From Chryseosolibacter sp044507775 (lineage in GTDB: Bacteria > Bacteroidota > Bacteroidia > Cytophagales > Cyclobacteriaceae): a stretch of 64,000 bases of DNA. Of the stretch, positions 8,227 through 17,046 are shown in pieces (position 1 is the stretch's first letter; each line of letters starts with the position of its first letter). The position numbers and the translations under genes were made by a program. The DNA lies in the NCBI GenBank assembly GCA_044507775.1, contig JBIQIY010000012.1, forward strand, positions 1 through 64,000. Reading direction: 5' to 3'. Below the pieces are notes generated by a model, which was not told the DNA's origin, did no database searches, and worked only from the letters and a program-made list of their open reading frames with translations.

Positions 8227-8832
8227 TCAACGAATGTCAACCGTACCTTGAAAGTTGAATGTAAGCCGGGAGTTGTCTGCGGGATCAGTCGAATCAATTT
8301 TTAAGGTGAAGCTATCTCCGTTCCGCTTGATCTGGATTTGACCTTCAAGCCCACGAAACCAGGTTTCATCCACATGAATGGCGCCATCTCCATTGTCGTC
8401 TACGCGTAGACTAAGTGAAGTGTAAAAGCTTTCATCCAAGGGCGCCTTGTCATTATAAACATCCTGCGGAGAGACCGGAGAAAAAGACCCGCCTGTGAAT
8501 TCAGGACTATGGTCAGCCATGGTGGTGTAAATATAAAAGCTAAGCGTATAGGTGCCCGGCGAAAGAAGAGAATGAGTCTCGGGATCGACCTCGCCATCCC
8601 TGAACTTCATGTGGTAGTAATAATGAGTTGGACCGATCTCAGGGTCGTTATAGCGCAGATCTGCCAGCTCCTCGCCGTAGCTAAAAGAAGCATATCGCAC
8701 CTCAAACTTCCTCCCATTGAACACAATCAGATTATCCGGCTTATCGGGTTCATCATCTTTGCAAGATAAAACGAGAAATAAAAAACACGCGAAATACAAA
8801 AATCGCAGAATGAACTTGAGTGGCCGGAACAT
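8227..8832 (-). CDS. Exported lipoprotein of unknown function
   Basis: 201 residues. The N-terminus is a lipoprotein signal peptide: basic start, hydrophobic run, lipobox LVLSC, then KDDEPDKPD. The acidic residues after Cys match the Bacteroidota lipoprotein export signal, so surface exposure is likely. The body is beta-rich with a Tyr-rich patch (THYYYHMKF) and SLRVDDNGDGAIHVDETW, a possible Ca-binding DxNxDG loop. It resembles small beta-sandwich lipoproteins of this phylum, but no family can be named. Confidence 0.7.
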   Translation of the reverse strand: MFRPLKFILRFLYFACFLFLVLSCKDDEPDKPDNLIVFNGRKFEVRYASFSYGEELADLRYNDPEIGPTHYYYHMKFRDGEVDPETHSLLSPGTYTLSFYIYTTMADHSPEFTGGSFSPVSPQDVYNDKAPLDESFYTSLSLRVDDNGDGAIHVDETWFRGLEGQIQIKRNGDSFTLKIDSTDPADNSRLTFNFQGTVDIR

Positions 8833-9112
8833 CGAGAGGCTTTATAATAACGGAATAAACCTAAAAAAATAATTTAGTGATTCCTATAAGATGGTGTCGC
8901 AGCATTGAACCGTTAATCGGATAACCCCTAAGGCTTCGCAAAATTTAAAAGTCCTTCTCATTAAGAGATTGGGAACGAATTTACGCGCACTCGGGTCATC
9001 CACAAGCGGTTGACTTTTTTAGATTGATTGATTTGCCGAATATGATCCGGACTGTGGACGTTGACCACGCATCAGAATTGGAAAATTCATGTTATCAAAA
9101 TTGATTCCCGTT

Positions 9113-9194
9113 CAACCCTTCCAGGGTTGATTGTTTGTATCATTATCCCACGTTTTACGTGGGGCTATTCAAGATTTTAACCCCTGTCGGGGTT
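9113..9194 (+). repeat. Composite palindrome triplet, copy 1
   Basis: Three separate palindromes in series: CAACCCTTCCAGGGTTG (9113-9129), CCCACGTTTTACGTGGG (9147-9163) and AACCCCTGTCGGGGTT (9179-9194). The same three modules in the same order occur on the opposite strand at 24069-24147. Such modular palindromes resemble REP-type elements of Bacteroidota. Confidence 0.85.
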
Positions 9195-9482
9195 GGCCCA
9201 CAACGGTCAGCAATTCGGCGACAGACAGTTACGCGCGGCTGAAGACGAGTGACTTCCGCGGTGGCATCGGAGCGTTACCCGGCAAAGAGCAGCGAGAGCT
9301 CAGCTCAACCGATTGACCTGATGCTGTAGCATTCCATCTACAGATCACCAGAGGTCAATCGCACCTTTACACAGATACATAGACACTCCCCAATAGAACA
9401 TAGCCCTCCAAATCATGTCACACCTTAAAACGATTTAAACCGTGCAGCGCTTAATCCTCATAACAGCTTGCCATTACCATGA

Positions 9483-9720
9483 TACCCCTTATACCTCTTA
9501 TTCCCCTTATGCCCCCTTATTCCCCTTATCTCCTTATTCTCCTTATTCCCTTATCCCCCTTACCCCTTATACCTTTATTCCTTTATGCTCTTATACCTCT
9601 ACACATACCTCTATACCTCTAACCCCTACAACCTATACCTTTATACCCTACACCTTATACCTCTATACCCCTACACCTTACACCTCTATACCCCTACAAC
9701 CTATAACCTCTCTCCCTTTC
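9483..9720. repeat. C/T-rich low-complexity tract (CCCCTTATACC type)
   Basis: Over 230 bases built from imperfect units such as CCCCTTATACCT, CCCTTATTCCCC and ACCTCTATACC, with almost no G on the plus strand. Related tracts occur at 16473-16580 and 53920-54000, and in reverse complement at 49979-50050. Confidence 0.85.
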
Positions 9721-9803
9721 ACCTACAATCTCCCGCCTTTTGGCTACATCCAAGTCCCCTCCGGCATGCACCTTTGCATCATCAAACACAAAACAAAGTA
9801 ACA

Positions 9804-10559
9804 ATGAACAAAATCGCATTAATTACAGGAGGCAGCCGTGGCCTGGGAAAAAATATGGCCATCGCACTCGCGAAAAAAGGAATCGACGTTATGCTGAGCT
9901 ACAACACGAACAAGGAAGCCGCCGACAGCGTCGTGAAAGAAATTCAGTCGCTTGGAAGGAAAGCGCGAGCTTTTCAACTGGATGTCAGCGACTTTAACAC
10001 ACTGGATGCTTTTATCTCCGAAGTAAACAACTGGCTTACCAAAGAGTACGGCAGTCCGAAATTTGATTTCCTGATCAACAATGCGGGCACGGCGCTGTAT
10101 GCACCTATTACAGAAGTAACCGAGGAGCAGCTGGATACAATTATCAACATCCATTACAAATCCGTATTTTTTCTCACGCAAAAGACGCTGCCATACATCA
10201 ACGACGGCGGCGGGATTGTAAATGTCTCGTCGGGGCTGACCCGGATCGTTATCCCTGGCCCCTCCGTTTACGGATCGATGAAGGCCGCAGTAGAAACACT
10301 GACTCGCTACATGGCAAAAGAACTTGGCCCGCGTAAGATCCGGGTGAATGTGATTGCTCCAGGGGCTATTGAAACCGACTTTGGAGGAGGCCGCCTTAGA
10401 GACAATAAGGAACTCAACACGCAAATTGCCTCGATTACAGCGCTTGGACGCGTAGGCCTGCCAGACGATATCGGCGGTGTGGTCGCCTTTCTGTGCACGG
10501 AGGACGCGCGTTGGGTGAACGCACAGCGCATTGAAGTGTCAGGCGGACAAGCGATTTAA
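9804..10559 (+). CDS. SDR-family oxidoreductase
   Basis: 251 residues from ATG at 9804; upstream translation is repeat-derived. A classical short-chain dehydrogenase/reductase with Rossmann glycine motif TGGSRGLG (8-15), NNAG (92-95), catalytic Ser in VSSG (about 142-143), Tyr156 and Lys160 in SVYGSMK, and IAPGAIETD after the active site. The segment SYNTNKEAA after beta-2 suggests NADP preference, as in 3-oxoacyl-ACP-reductase-like members. Substrate unknown. The AraC-family gene begins 17 bases downstream on the same strand, so the pair probably forms an operon and the regulator may respond to the enzyme's substrate. Confidence 0.93.
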   Translation: MNKIALITGGSRGLGKNMAIALAKKGIDVMLSYNTNKEAADSVVKEIQSLGRKARAFQLDVSDFNTLDAFISEVNNWLTKEYGSPKFDFLINNAGTALYAPITEVTEEQLDTIINIHYKSVFFLTQKTLPYINDGGGIVNVSSGLTRIVIPGPSVYGSMKAAVETLTRYMAKELGPRKIRVNVIAPGAIETDFGGGRLRDNKELNTQIASITALGRVGLPDDIGGVVAFLCTEDARWVNAQRIEVSGGQAI

Positions 10560-10576
10560 ATTTATAATTTCACGCC

Positions 10577-11488
10577 ATGAAACCATTAAGGATCCGATCA
10601 ATCAGCGAGTTTCACAAGTACCACCGGCTGCCGCAGCCCGAGCATCCACTTGTCAGCGTTGTGGACTATGCCATGGTGGCTGAAGCGAAGAAATACAATG
10701 AACCTCAGCCCATGGTTGGGGATTATTATACGATCTCGGCAAAGCGCGGCCTCGGCGCGAAGATGCGATACGGCCAGCAGGAGTATGATTTTGACGAAGG
10801 CGTGATGTACTTCCTCGCTCCCGGGCAAGTGCTTCAGCCCGCGCCTTCCATGCCGGACGCGAAGCCGACGGGCTGGATCCTGCTGATCCATCCGGACTTC
10901 CTGTGGCACACGCCATTGGCGAAAACGATTCGGCACTACGAATACTTCGACTACGCAGTGAATGAAGCGCTATTCCTTTCCGAAAAAGAAGAGGCGACGC
11001 TGAACAATATTATCCTGAACATCAAGCAGGAATATCACAGCAACATCGACAAGTTCAGCCAGAGCATCATCATCTCGCAAATCGAAACACTGCTCAACTA
11101 TGCCGAACGGTTTTATCAACGCCAGTTCATCACCCGCAAGATCACGAGTCATCGCATCCTGGAAAGGACTGAAGAAATACTGGAGGATTATTTCGGCAAC
11201 GAGGACGTACCACTGAAGGGACTGCCGACGGTGCACTACATGGCCGAGGTGCTCAACGTCTCACCGAAGTACCTCAGCAGTTTGCTCAAGGTGTTGACAG
11301 GCCAAACTGCGCAGCAGCACATCCACGAAAAGCTGGTTCAGAAAGCGAAAGAAAAACTGTCGACTACCGATTTATCCGTTGGCGAGATCGCGTACGCCCT
11401 CGGTTTCGAGCATCCTCAATCGTTCAGCAAGTTCTTCAAGATAAAGACGCATCTCTCCCCACTGGAATTCAGGCAGTCATTTAACTGA
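10577..11488 (+). CDS. AraC-family transcriptional regulator
   Basis: 303 residues. The N-terminal half (about 20-150) is a cupin-like sensing region (GDYYTISAKRG, MYFLAPGQVLQPAP, GWILLIHPDFLWHTPLA). The C-terminal 100 residues form the double helix-turn-helix: HYMAEVLNVSPKYLSSLLKV is the first HTH and VGEIAYALGFEHPQSFSKFFK the second, ending in the signature SPLEFRQS. A cytoplasmic DNA-binding regulator, most likely of the SDR gene just upstream. A bidirectional hairpin follows at 11553-11586. Confidence 0.93.
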   Translation: MKPLRIRSISEFHKYHRLPQPEHPLVSVVDYAMVAEAKKYNEPQPMVGDYYTISAKRGLGAKMRYGQQEYDFDEGVMYFLAPGQVLQPAPSMPDAKPTGWILLIHPDFLWHTPLAKTIRHYEYFDYAVNEALFLSEKEEATLNNIILNIKQEYHSNIDKFSQSIIISQIETLLNYAERFYQRQFITRKITSHRILERTEEILEDYFGNEDVPLKGLPTVHYMAEVLNVSPKYLSSLLKVLTGQTAQQHIHEKLVQKAKEKLSTTDLSVGEIAYALGFEHPQSFSKFFKIKTHLSPLEFRQSFN

Positions 11489-11552
11489 TGGCTGTTTTAC
11501 TTCTAAGGACACCTGACGCATTGAGTGATTAGGATCGCTGCCACCAAATAAA

Positions 11553-11586
11553 AAATGCGCAACGCCATTGCAGGCTTTGCGCATTT
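11553..11586. terminator. Bidirectional hairpin between convergent genes
   Basis: AAATGCGCAA (11553-11562) pairs perfectly with TTGCGCATTT (11577-11586) across a 14-base loop. A-rich sequence before the stem provides a T-run for leftward transcripts. It lies between the AraC-family stop and the vWA stop, so it could end transcription from both sides. Confidence 0.65.
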
Positions 11587-11635
11587 CACTATCCACTCGA
11601 TCTCGACTTCACTATGGTGTAAAGCCGCCGTCACA

Positions 11636-12808
11636 CTAACAACCCTTTTTCCACGTCAGACTCTTCCTCATCCCCTGCTCCTTGATCGCTTTCATCATCG
11701 ATGCATCTAACATTCTTTCCTTGTCTCCTTCCGGGGTATTGTTAGCGATGTAGTCCAGTCGCTTTTCATTAAGTGATTGTATCTCCGCCTGAATCTTTGC
11801 GCGCTCTTCCGATTTCTGCTTGATATAGGCCTTGCGTTGATCCAGACTCATGGTGCGCATTACTTCCGGCAGGTCTTCTGACCGGGTTTCCGCAACTATT
11901 TTTTCATTGTCCTTTGCGGCATCCACCAGATCCCAGCTGGAGTTCTTGTAGGCATGAGAACTCTTGCAAAAGCTGCGCTCGGCCATATTCGCCAGGCCAT
12001 AACTCGCAGCATTCCTGTCTTGCACGATTTGTTGTTCCTTCCGGAATTTTCCCGCAGCTCCGTAGTAAACATAGGTCTCGTTAAGCTTATCGTTCAGGGC
12101 AGCAATCTCATCATCGTATGGTGTAGACACGTATACGGTTTCGTTGTTTTGCTCGATGCTCATGAATGATCCACCTGTCAAGTCGGCGCTACGCTTCCAA
12201 CCCAGGCTGATGCCGGTATTGAAATCACCGCAATAGATGGTATTCACGAGCACCCCTTTTTTCTTTGCCACGCTACAAGCCAGCTCGTACGACACATTCC
12301 CCTGTGAAAATTCTTCATTGCCTGCAATAAAGATCATTTTCAGATCGGCGCTGGAAGCTGACCACGCCAATTGATTCAATGAAGTATGAATCACCTGTCC
12401 GCAATATTCGTGGCCGCCATTAGTGCGCAGGGAGAATAACTTCTCTGAAATAACGTCCAGGTCTTCCGTTAAGCCACTTACCTGGCGGATATAGCCTTCA
12501 GCAGAAGAAAGTCCATCATTGCCATATTCATAAAGCGCAATCTTGATGTTAGGCTGAGCGCCACCGTCGCCTTTGGCAATCGCGACCTCGTTTACAATTT
12601 TCCACAACTGTGCTTTTGCCTGATCGATGAGTCCATCCATACTATTGCTTGTATCGAGCAAAAGCGCAAGCATGATCGACTGACCCTTGGCCGGGGCATC
12701 GACTTGCTTGTCCGGGGTCCGATTTTCAGTTGTAAAGCTCATGAGCAGGAAAGCCATCAAGAACAAAAGGTGGCTCAATGAGATGCGGGAATGACGTAGT
12801 AGTCTCAT
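11636..12808 (-). CDS. Exported von Willebrand factor A domain protein
   Basis: 390 residues from ATG at 12808, chosen because it begins a signal peptide (MRLLRHSRISLSHLLFLMAF). The vWA domain follows, with the MIDAS metal motif DTSNS at about residue 52 and a downstream IFIAGNEEFSQG strand; it likely binds a divalent cation and a protein partner outside the cytoplasm. The C-terminal 90 residues are highly charged and helical (MSLDQRKAYIKQKSEERAKIQAEIQ), probably a coiled coil. No MoxR or CoxE partner is nearby. Function unknown. Confidence 0.85.
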   Translation of the reverse strand: MRLLRHSRISLSHLLFLMAFLLMSFTTENRTPDKQVDAPAKGQSIMLALLLDTSNSMDGLIDQAKAQLWKIVNEVAIAKGDGGAQPNIKIALYEYGNDGLSSAEGYIRQVSGLTEDLDVISEKLFSLRTNGGHEYCGQVIHTSLNQLAWSASSADLKMIFIAGNEEFSQGNVSYELACSVAKKKGVLVNTIYCGDFNTGISLGWKRSADLTGGSFMSIEQNNETVYVSTPYDDEIAALNDKLNETYVYYGAAGKFRKEQQIVQDRNAASYGLANMAERSFCKSSHAYKNSSWDLVDAAKDNEKIVAETRSEDLPEVMRTMSLDQRKAYIKQKSEERAKIQAEIQSLNEKRLDYIANNTPEGDKERMLDASMMKAIKEQGMRKSLTWKKGC

Positions 12809-12995
12809 ATTAGTTTGCGTTTTGTTTTGAGAAAGTTCACGCAAAAAGGCACAGCAGGATACCTAAACTTAGTGAAGGCATGAACTGGCTAAGCGAAAGT
12901 AGCCGTCGACTGAGTGAACTGGCAGAAATTCACCCCCGCGGGCCTAACAGGCTAATTTTTATAGTGTTACCTTACGAAAGAATATAGCCCATACG

Positions 12996-14897
12996 ATGTT
13001 CAACCGATTATTCCTGCTCGCTTTCCTTGCCCTGCTGATGGTGAGTACATGTGTGGCGCAGAAGGCCAGGGAGTCGTACAAGAAAAGCCTATACAGTCAA
13101 ACGAGCGCGAAACAACTACTGAACGAGGCGGAAGCGCTCACAGCGTCCAACCCGGATAGCGCCCTGGACAAAGTGCAGCATGCACTCGCGATAAGCGTGG
13201 CACAAGGGGATTCGTTTAGTGAAGGCCGAGCCTACATCCTGCTGGCCAAAGTCAACGAAGGTATCCTCGAATGGAAGCTTGCCTACGAAAACTACCTGCG
13301 CGCAAAGGAAAAGCTGGCGTCCGGGACTCATACACCTGAGTATGTGGAAACCTTGAGGGGCCTCGGGAATATGGCTTTGAAGCTGCAAGACTACACCGCA
13401 GCCCTTCAATATTACAATGAGGCTCTGGGGCTTTTGCTCGACAACACAGAGCGAATGGAATTTACCATCGCGCTTTCGGAAGTCCATTATCAAATGAGGC
13501 GTTACCACGACGCTATGAATGTATTGAACAATGCCTATGACCGCGACAAGGTTCAAACCCCTGAATTTCAAAACCAGTGTAGAAAAATCGATGTTACACT
13601 CAATGGACTGGATAAAAATGAGAACCTTTACAGCAACTCCCTGACCACACTTCGCAGCGGTAATCGCATAAGCGACGAAGAGAAGCAATCTGTTCAACAA
13701 ACCAAAGAAGCGATCGTCGACCTATTGCAACAGAATAAATTGTACGACGAAGAGATACATTTACGCAAGCAATCCATTGAATTCAATACTGAGTTAAACA
13801 ACTTCGCTGAAGTCAGCAAAGACCGGGTGGCTATCGGCAAAAATCTGGAAGCCAAGGGTGAAACGTCCGCTGCTATCAGAGAAGCTGAAGAAGCTGCCCG
13901 CGTCGCAACGACCATCAACAATCCATCGACGGAAGCGAACGCCTTTCTTTTCCTCGCCGATCTCTATGGAAAAAGTGGCCAGGCCAGGATGGCGCTCAAC
14001 GCTTATAAGAAATACAGTGACGCCATCGCCAGAAAAGAGGCGCAGAGTGAAAGCCGGTTAATGGAAAAATCCGAACTCATCCGCAAGCAAAAGGAAATTG
14101 AAGAGTACACAAGGGATGTTTCCATTGGTCTTCGCGAGGCCACCATTGAGCAGGCAACGCTCTACCGGCAGCAACTCGTCATTTATGGGTTGCTCGCGAT
14201 TATCCTCATCATCGGCGTTACGTCCTTCTTTATCTTCAAAAATGCCCGGGCCAGCAAACTGGCAAATCGCTTACTGGCCTTGAAGTCATTGCGCGGGCAG
14301 ATGAATCCACATTTTATTTTCAATGCTTTAAATTCCGTAAATCAATTTATTTCGGAACAAGACGAACGCACGGCCAACCGGTTTCTCGCCGAGTTTGCTC
14401 AGCTCATGAGACTTGTCCTGGAAAATTCTCAGGAAGACTTTATTCCCCTGCAAAAAGAGCAGGAAATACTTTCCCTATACCTGAAGCTGGAACACTACAG
14501 GTTTCGCGACAAATTTGATTATGAAATAAAGATCGACGAACAAGTAAATCCTGAGGCAATCCAAATTCCGCCGATGCTGATACAGCCCTATATTGAAAAC
14601 GCGGTGTGGCATGGACTGCGGTACAAAAATCAGAAGGGAAAATTGCTTTTGCATTTCTACAGGCAAAACGGAAACCTTGTGGCTGAAATTACAGACGATG
14701 GTGTCGGGCGGCAACGATCTGCTGAGCTGAAAACTGCAAACCAGAAGAAGCATATCTCAACGGGGTTGAAAAACATCGAAGAGCGGCTGGCGATTATCAA
14801 CAAAGTGTATCAATTGGATTATCGCGTCCACATTGAAGATCGCAAGGACAATGGAACCCGCGTGAGCGTATACCTTCCGGTTCCGAAAACAACCTAG
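12996..14897 (+). CDS. LytS-type sensor histidine kinase with TPR sensor region
   Basis: 633 residues. A signal peptide (to CVAQ, residue 22) is followed by several TPR motifs in about 30-370 (AYENYLRAKEKL, LQDYTAALQYYNEALG), which would sit in the periplasm. A single membrane helix lies near 394-416 (YGLLAIILIIGVTSFFIF). The cytoplasmic part is a His_kinase domain with His439 in GQMNPHFIFNALNSV, then an ATPase domain with N-box PYIENAVWHGL (about 530) and DDGVG. The cognate LytTR regulator starts 3 bases after the stop, so translation is probably coupled. Confidence 0.95.
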   Translation: MFNRLFLLAFLALLMVSTCVAQKARESYKKSLYSQTSAKQLLNEAEALTASNPDSALDKVQHALAISVAQGDSFSEGRAYILLAKVNEGILEWKLAYENYLRAKEKLASGTHTPEYVETLRGLGNMALKLQDYTAALQYYNEALGLLLDNTERMEFTIALSEVHYQMRRYHDAMNVLNNAYDRDKVQTPEFQNQCRKIDVTLNGLDKNENLYSNSLTTLRSGNRISDEEKQSVQQTKEAIVDLLQQNKLYDEEIHLRKQSIEFNTELNNFAEVSKDRVAIGKNLEAKGETSAAIREAEEAARVATTINNPSTEANAFLFLADLYGKSGQARMALNAYKKYSDAIARKEAQSESRLMEKSELIRKQKEIEEYTRDVSIGLREATIEQATLYRQQLVIYGLLAIILIIGVTSFFIFKNARASKLANRLLALKSLRGQMNPHFIFNALNSVNQFISEQDERTANRFLAEFAQLMRLVLENSQEDFIPLQKEQEILSLYLKLEHYRFRDKFDYEIKIDEQVNPEAIQIPPMLIQPYIENAVWHGLRYKNQKGKLLLHFYRQNGNLVAEITDDGVGRQRSAELKTANQKKHISTGLKNIEERLAIINKVYQLDYRVHIEDRKDNGTRVSVYLPVPKTT

Positions 14898-14900
14898 ACC

Positions 14901-15644
14901 ATGATGAAGGCCGTGATTATCGACGACGAAGAAGACAGCCGGAAAATTCTGGCGAACTACCTGGCGAAGTATTGCATCGACGTAAAAGTGTGCGGCTTCG
15001 GTGAATCTGTCGTTACAGGCAAAGAAGCTATCGAAAAACACAATCCGGATGTTGTCTTCCTGGATATTGAAATGCCTTACGGCAATGGCTTTGACCTTCT
15101 CGACCGCATAAATGACATCACCTTTGAAACCGTGTTTGTCACTGCCTTTGACCACTATGCAATTCAGGCATTAAACCAGAGCGCTGCCTACTATTTACTG
15201 AAGCCCATCAGCATAGACGAACTCATCAACGCAGTCGACAAAATCCGCACCGAGAGAAGTGAAGCCAGTGCCCCGCGCCACAGTCGCGTATTGCTCGACA
15301 ACATCCGAACGCCGGTCAATCAAAAGATCATGCTACCCACAATGGAGGGATTTGAGATCGTAGCGATCAATACCATTCTATATTGCGAGGCCGCCGATAA
15401 TTTCACAAGGTTTTATCTGGAAGGGGTAGCTAATCCGCTCCTGATTTGCAAGACGCTAAAGTATTTTGAAGAAATCCTGAAAGATCATCGATTCCTTCGA
15501 ATCCATCGCTCCCATCTCATCAACCCGGACTATGTAATCCGCTACACCAAGGGCAAAGGCGGATCGGTTACAATGAAGAACAACAAGGTCCTGGAAATGT
15601 CCGCAGAAAAGAGGCGCCAGTTCCTGGGGATATTCGAGAAGTGA
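14901..15644 (+). CDS. LytTR-family response regulator
   Basis: 247 residues. The receiver domain (1-120) has the acidic pair DDEED, phospho-acceptor Asp55 in VFLDIEMPYGNG, Thr in FVTAFDHYA and Lys in YYLLKPIS. The C-terminal LytTR DNA-binding domain (about 145-245) reads MEGFEIVAINTILYCEAADNF and ends FLRIHRSHLINPDYV, typical of the family. It should be phosphorylated by the kinase encoded just upstream and act as a transcription factor; target unknown. Confidence 0.96.
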   Translation: MMKAVIIDDEEDSRKILANYLAKYCIDVKVCGFGESVVTGKEAIEKHNPDVVFLDIEMPYGNGFDLLDRINDITFETVFVTAFDHYAIQALNQSAAYYLLKPISIDELINAVDKIRTERSEASAPRHSRVLLDNIRTPVNQKIMLPTMEGFEIVAINTILYCEAADNFTRFYLEGVANPLLICKTLKYFEEILKDHRFLRIHRSHLINPDYVIRYTKGKGGSVTMKNNKVLEMSAEKRRQFLGIFEK

Positions 15645-15765
15645 CTTCCGGCTCAGCGCAAGTCAGAAAACTTCCGAATGAAATATTTCTGTGACGCCGA
15701 TCAAGATTGCCCCTTAAAATTGTAATCCATTTAATATCTTTAGCATTAGCGGAAATTAATGCGTC

Positions 15766-16230
15766 ATGGCCCAAAACGTTCAGGTTGATCCTTTTAAGAT
15801 TATTGGCATCTCCAGCTCGACTACCAACGCCGACGGTCAGTCAGTGATCGATCTGGGCAAGCTCTGGAACAGGTTTCGGGCAGAGAACCTGCTTTTGCGT
15901 ATACCCAACAAGTTGGCCAACGATGTGTACATGATCTACACCGACTACCTGACCGACCACCGGGGAGCCTATACGGCAATCGTCGGATGCAAGGTTACAT
16001 CCCTGAACAACATCCCCTCGGGAATGATCGGGCGTGAGTTCAACGGCGGGCAATACCTGAAGTTCACAGCCAAGGGGAAAATTCCGCACGTCGTAGTCCG
16101 CCAATGGAGGGAGATCTGGAATGAGGATAAAAAGCTCGGCCGCAAATTTACCGCGGATTTCGAGGTCTATGGCCGCAAATCCCGCGACCCGGAAAATTCT
16201 GAAGTGGAGATTTTTATCGCCATTAAGTGA
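15766..16230 (+). CDS. Effector-binding (GyrI-like/AraC ligand-binding) domain protein
   Basis: 154 residues made almost entirely of one effector-binding domain of the integron-cassette (Cass2-like) kind: an opening beta strand (FKIIGISSSTTN), DLGKLWNRFRAE, then YTDYLTDHRGAYTAIVGCKV, GREFNGGQYLKFTAKGKIP and VVVRQWREIW, and a final strand EVEIFIAIK. No DNA-binding domain is present, so it may bind a small hydrophobic or cationic ligand by itself. It stands alone between the LytTR pair and the minisatellite. Cytoplasmic, no signal peptide. Confidence 0.8.
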   Translation: MAQNVQVDPFKIIGISSSTTNADGQSVIDLGKLWNRFRAENLLLRIPNKLANDVYMIYTDYLTDHRGAYTAIVGCKVTSLNNIPSGMIGREFNGGQYLKFTAKGKIPHVVVRQWREIWNEDKKLGRKFTADFEVYGRKSRDPENSEVEIFIAIK

Positions 16231-16247
16231 ATGCTGTTGAATGCTGT

Positions 16248-16424
16248 TGAATGCAAGTTGAAAAGCAGGTCTAAATGCAGGTTAAATGCAGGTTGAAAGG
16301 CAGGTAGGAATGCAGGTCTAAAGGCAGGTGGAAAGGCAGGTAGGAATGCAGGTTTAAATGCAGGTTTAATGCAGGTGGGAAGGCTGGTTTAAATGCAGGT
16401 TTAATGCAGGTGGGAATGCGGGGT
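16248..16424. repeat. Minisatellite of 11-12 nt, AATGCAGGTTTA type
   Basis: About fourteen imperfect units (AATGCAGGTTTA, AATGCAGGTGGG, AAGGCAGGTAGG) lie just after the effector-binding gene. The unit is the reverse complement of that at 5385-5512. In both places the array begins at the 3' end of a gene. Confidence 0.88.
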
Positions 16425-16472
16425 GTGTATACTACCACTTCTCTCCCACTTCCGGCAGTCGTTCGACTAACC

Positions 16473-16580
16473 ACCCCCCTATCCCCCCTATTTCCCTATC
16501 CCGTTATCCCCCCTATTTCCCTATCCCGTTATCCCCCTTATTTCCCCTATCGCCCTTATCCCCCCTATTTCCCCTATTCC
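16473..16580. repeat. C/T-rich tract (CCCCTATTTCCCTATCC type)
   Basis: Imperfect units CCCCCTATTTCCCTATCCCGTTAT repeated several times; the same low-complexity family as at 9483-9720 and 53920-54000. With the minisatellite it fills most of the 429-base gap before the BlaI-type gene. Confidence 0.85.
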
Positions 16581-16602
16581 CAAAAAAAAATTTTTCCCAC
16601 CC

Positions 16603-16634
16603 TTTGGATTATTCAAACTAGATTCCTAGTTTTA
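16603..16634 (+). promoter_or_regulatory. Predicted Bacteroidota promoter of the BlaI/BlaR1 operon
   Basis: TTTG (16603-16606) is followed after 20 bases by TAGTTTTA (16627-16634), matching the -33 TTTG and -7 TAnnTTTG pattern at normal spacing with one mismatch. It overlaps the two AACTA-N6-TAGTT sites, as expected for a repressed promoter. Confidence 0.6.
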
Positions 16635-16649
16635 ACTAGTTATTTAGTT
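16616..16649. promoter_or_regulatory. Two BlaI-type operator palindromes
   Basis: AACTAGATTCCTAGTT (16616-16631) and AACTAGTTATTTAGTT (16634-16649) are both AACTA-N6-TAGTT dyads, 18 bases apart, ending 10 bases before the repressor's start codon. Spacing, symmetry and position fit autoregulation by the BlaI-family protein encoded immediately downstream. Confidence 0.75.
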
Positions 16650-16659
16650 CAATAGCCCG

Positions 16660-17046
16660 ATGAAACAGAAACCGATCCAGCAATTAACCAAGGCGGAAGA
16701 AGAAATTATGCAGGTCCTGTGGGACCTTGACTCGGCCTTTGTCAAAGACATCATCACCAAACTGCCTAAGCCGAAGCCAGCTTACAACACGGTATCCACC
16801 GTCGTCCGAACGCTCGAGCAAAAAGGGTTTGTCGGACATGAACCGCTCGGCAAGTCTCACAAATATTTTCCGCTGATCACAAAAGACTCGTATACGCGGT
16901 CTTTCATGAAAGGATTTGTAAAACGCTACTTCAGCGGGTCGTACCAGGAGATGGTTTCGTTCTTCACGAAAGAGGATAAACTCAGCGTCAACGAACTGGA
17001 GCAACTCGTTAAAGAACTCAAAAACATTAAAGACAAGAACTCATGA
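16660..17046 (+). CDS. BlaI/MecI/CopY-family repressor
   Basis: 128 residues. A winged-helix DNA-binding domain fills the first 75 residues: LTKAEEEIMQVLWDLDSAFVKDI, PKPAYNTVSTVVRTLEQKGFVGHE and HKYFPLITKD are the family's hallmark segments. The helical C-terminal part (YQEMVSFFTKEDKLSVNELEQL) should dimerise. Such repressors are inactivated by proteolysis through a membrane M56 partner, which here overlaps by 4 bases downstream. Two palindromic operators lie just upstream. Nothing shows a role in antibiotic resistance; Bacteroidota carry many such pairs. Confidence 0.95.
   Translation: MKQKPIQQLTKAEEEIMQVLWDLDSAFVKDIITKLPKPKPAYNTVSTVVRTLEQKGFVGHEPLGKSHKYFPLITKDSYTRSFMKGFVKRYFSGSYQEMVSFFTKEDKLSVNELEQLVKELKNIKDKNS

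Larger units (their letters stand above)
8833..9803. other. Gene-free intergenic region with palindromes and pyrimidine tract
   Basis: Nearly 1 kb without a supportable gene between a leftward lipoprotein and a rightward SDR gene. It holds a palindrome triplet (9113-9194) and a long C/T-rich tract (9483-9720). The SDR frame stays open through the tract, but its translation there is low-complexity Tyr/Pro/Leu sequence. TTTGCATC at 9773-9780 recalls a -7 box end, but the upstream part is poor. Confidence 0.6.

Noticed and set aside
9585..9803. N-terminal extension of the SDR protein
   Set aside because: The upstream frame translates the C/T-rich repeat into Tyr/Pro/Leu low-complexity sequence; SDR proteins begin at the ATG at 9804.
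16271..16474. Leftward frame translating to Asn-Leu-His repeats
   Set aside because: It is the 12-nt minisatellite read as protein; the repeat is not a multiple of three throughout and no gene signals exist.
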